Below the pieces are notes generated by a model that ran no database searches, was not told where the DNA came from, and was given only the letters and a program-made list of their open reading frames with translations. DNA of 64,000 nt. Source: Desulfobacterales bacterium (GTDB lineage Bacteria > Desulfobacterota > Desulfobacteria > Desulfobacterales > JAHDSC01). The position numbers and the translations under genes are program-made. The DNA is taken from positions 153,659-217,658 of the forward strand of contig JAFGES010000054.1 of the NCBI GenBank assembly GCA_016931455.1, read 5' to 3'. Of the stretch, positions 62,297-64,000 are shown piece after piece (the stretch's first letter is position 1; every line of letters starts with the position of its first letter).

Positions 62297-63208
62297 ATGG
62301 AAAATAAAAAATTACGGATGCCTTGTTTAGTTGCCGGTTGTCTTATTATTTGTATTCTTTTTATTTTATTTTTCAAACTATATAAAAATTTATGGTTTTC
62401 CCCACAACCTGAGCAAATGTATCCGATCGACCGCCAGGTAAGTTATTCGTTTACAATAAAAAACACGACGAACAGGGTGATTGAAAAAGCAGAATTTTGG
62501 GCTTATGCTCCTGTTAAACAGACAGCTACTCAAGTGTGCCGAAAAATAAAATCTTCTCACGAGTACGACCTGATAACCGATTCCCTTGGCAATCAAATAC
62601 TTCATTATATATTTAATTTAATACCTCCCTATGGATCAAAAATAATTACCATCACGGCTGATTTAAAGCTTTCAAATAAATCCAATAAAATTAAAACAGG
62701 TGATCCTAAATCATTTCTCAAGCCCGAAAAATATATCGAAATCAATCACCCGGATATTATCAAAGCAGCAGAAAAACTTAAAACAGCAGACACGCTTGAG
62801 ATTGTCAGAAAAACTTTTGAATGGGTTTCCAGAAATATGGTCTATTCAGGTTATTCAGGAAAAAGCCGGGGGGCCTTGTATGCATTGAAGCATAAAAAAG
62901 GTGACTGCACTGAATATATGTATCTATTTGCAGCATTATGCAGGGCAAATAATATTCCTGCTCGATGTGTCGGCGGTTACATCTGTCCGGGGAATTCAAT
63001 CCTGAAACCTTCGGGGTTCCATAACTGGGCAGAGATATTTCACGATGGAGTCTGGAAAAACGTGGATCCCCAGAAGAAAGTGTTTATGGAAAATCAGTCC
63101 CATTATATTTCAACCCAGATTGTTGATGATTTTTCGGAAGATTCTACAAAGGGGTTTCATAGGTTCCGGTTTAAGGGACGGGGCTTAAGAGTTAAAATGA
63201 ATGGTTAA
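62297..63208 (+). CDS. Membrane-anchored transglutaminase-like protein
   Basis: A 303-residue protein with a membrane helix at about 10-32 and a periplasmic part. The C-terminal transglutaminase-like domain has the complete Cys-His-Asp triad: KKGDCTEYMYLFAALCR, GFHNWAEIFHDG and KNVDPQ. Such domains act as cysteine proteases or peptide-bond-forming enzymes. In c-di-GMP-linked operons LapG-type members cleave adhesins, but this one is of the general Transglut_core type. It lies 36 bases after the rhodanese gene and before a secreted PKD-type protein, which could be its substrate. Confidence 0.83.
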   Translation: MENKKLRMPCLVAGCLIICILFILFFKLYKNLWFSPQPEQMYPIDRQVSYSFTIKNTTNRVIEKAEFWAYAPVKQTATQVCRKIKSSHEYDLITDSLGNQILHYIFNLIPPYGSKIITITADLKLSNKSNKIKTGDPKSFLKPEKYIEINHPDIIKAAEKLKTADTLEIVRKTFEWVSRNMVYSGYSGKSRGALYALKHKKGDCTEYMYLFAALCRANNIPARCVGGYICPGNSILKPSGFHNWAEIFHDGVWKNVDPQKKVFMENQSHYISTQIVDDFSEDSTKGFHRFRFKGRGLRVKMNG

Positions 63209-63358
63209 TAGAATTTTTTAAGGAAAATAAATAAAAAAAATATCATATTATCAGTATATTATCTATTCATTCTGAATTGTTTTTTATTCATTTGATGAAA
63301 AAAGACAATCTTTGAACTTAGAGGTTAGCACAAATAACATAGAACGCGGAGGTTATCA

Positions 63359-64000
63359 ATGGTAACGGTAAAATCCAGCATTGCCAGTTTTATTTTAGCC
63401 ACTTTTTTTCTTTTCTCACTATCTAATATTGTTATAGCTTCTTCTAATATTTCTATATCTAAAACCATTCGGTCTGACTTTGATAATATAATTGATTTAA
63501 CAACCAGTAATCCGAACGATGGATCTCGGGATGTAGTATTCCACATTACCATTAGAAATACTGGAAATAGTAGTGTCCTTGTTCATGCTACTGATGATCT
63601 CGGTGATGGTCAGTTTTATAGTGCTGATCCGAGTGCCCCATATGATATAGATAATATTTTGGTTCCAGCCTATGGGAAATATGAATACGACTTTCGAGCC
63701 AGATATTGGGGAACAAATACGAATAATGGCGCCGCTATAACAAGTACAGCTCGAATAATATGGATTGATGGCTGTTATAATTATTATTCTGGAGAGGATT
63801 GCGGCATCCATGGGAATCTTTCTTCGAATCAGACCGTTTACATCTATAATCCAGCTCCTCCCAACCAGTCGCCGGAATCGAAATTTACTATGATCTCGCA
63901 AGGCAAGACAGCGTATGAGAACGATACGCTCAACTTAACGATAAATTCGGGTGGGACTGCGCATGTTGATTTTTCTGCTTCAAGAAGCTTTGATCCGGAT
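63359..64000 (+). CDS. Secreted protein with PKD-like domain, 3' partial
   Basis: An open frame from ATG 63359, behind GCGGAGG, to the window end (214 codons, no stop). A signal peptide occupies about residues 1-28 (FILATFFLFSLSNIVIASS). A beta-rich domain of Asn/Ser/Thr-rich composition follows (VVFHITIRNTGNSSVLVHATDD), like DUF11 or CARDB repeats. At about 195 the sequence FSASRSFDPD begins a typical PKD domain. It is probably a large surface or extracellular protein and the natural output of the cyclic-dinucleotide-controlled operon. It is 150 bases after the transglutaminase gene and could also have its own promoter. Confidence 0.8.
   Translation, partial: MVTVKSSIASFILATFFLFSLSNIVIASSNISISKTIRSDFDNIIDLTTSNPNDGSRDVVFHITIRNTGNSSVLVHATDDLGDGQFYSADPSAPYDIDNILVPAYGKYEYDFRARYWGTNTNNGAAITSTARIIWIDGCYNYYSGEDCGIHGNLSSNQTVYIYNPAPPNQSPESKFTMISQGKTAYENDTLNLTINSGGTAHVDFSASRSFDPD

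Noticed and set aside
1..64000. CRISPR array, prophage or integrative element
   Set aside because: No regularly spaced repeats, integrase, phage structural genes or tRNA-associated direct repeats were seen.

Overview
The window looks like chromosomal DNA of a strictly anaerobic, moderately AT-rich bacterium of the Desulfobacterota, most likely a Desulfobacterales-type sulfate reducer. This is inferred from gene content: a periplasmic selenocysteine formate dehydrogenase (FdhAB), an Rnf operon led by a multihaem cytochrome c, an AhbB-type siroheme decarboxylase, desulfoferrodoxin, rubredoxin and rubredoxin:oxygen oxidoreductase, a Na+-type N-ATPase, and a membrane pyrophosphatase. No dsr, apr or qmo gene lies in the window, so sulfate reduction itself is not shown.

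Layout. 1-3.2 kb: 3' end of an N-ATPase operon (atpF-atpA-atpG). 3.3-6.7 kb: an RsbRD-N sensor-like protein, a NYN/LOTUS protein and a stand-alone MotAB pair, all on the minus strand. 6.9-11.1 kb: a methylthioadenosine salvage cluster (MTA/SAH deaminase, adenine deaminase, mtnA). 11.2-17.9 kb: a signalling and redox operon behind a good sigma-70-type promoter: substrate-binding lipoprotein, histidine kinase, REC-STAS regulator, TlpA-like thioredoxin, GAF-TM-rhodanese, MauE/DoxX and a small lipoprotein. 18.1-21.4 kb: NfeD, QmcA-type SPFH protein, AhbB and a B12-binding radical SAM protein. 21.4-26.3 kb: fdhA (UGA-encoded Sec), fdhB and fdhE. 26.9-33.7 kb: cytochrome c and rnfCDGEAB.

33.8-44.9 kb is a mostly minus-strand core block: rluD, carD, hppA, pth, rplY, prs, tRNA-Gln, ispE, degP, a DUF1844 gene and serA. 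45.3-50.9 kb holds thiol and oxygen-defence genes (glutaredoxin plus ferredoxin-thioredoxin reductase catalytic subunit; desulfoferrodoxin, flavin reductase-ArsC fusion, rubredoxin, ROO), interrupted by an AAA ATPase gene bracketed by inverted repeats. 51.0-56.8 kb is a tripartite RND efflux operon. 57-64 kb is more accessory: PAP2, a ribbon-helix-helix/PilZ protein, mutM, a degenerate IS1595-like transposase, then a GEMM-class cyclic-dinucleotide riboswitch with its own terminator ahead of a tandem rhodanese protein, a transglutaminase-like protein and a truncated secreted PKD-type protein.

The most notable system is the Rnf complex. Its RnfC lacks the glycine-rich GGAGFP-type NADH/FMN signature. 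Its RnfD has lost the SGAT motif that carries covalent FMN. Its RnfB is fused to a complete GltD/NfnB-like FAD-NAD(P)H oxidoreductase. A tetrahaem cytochrome is encoded upstream, separated by an intrinsic terminator. Together these suggest an Rnf-type pump whose electron entry and exit differ from the canonical NADH:ferredoxin enzyme. The second notable set is the cyclic-dinucleotide theme in the last 6 kb (a PilZ protein with an intact binding motif, plus the riboswitch).
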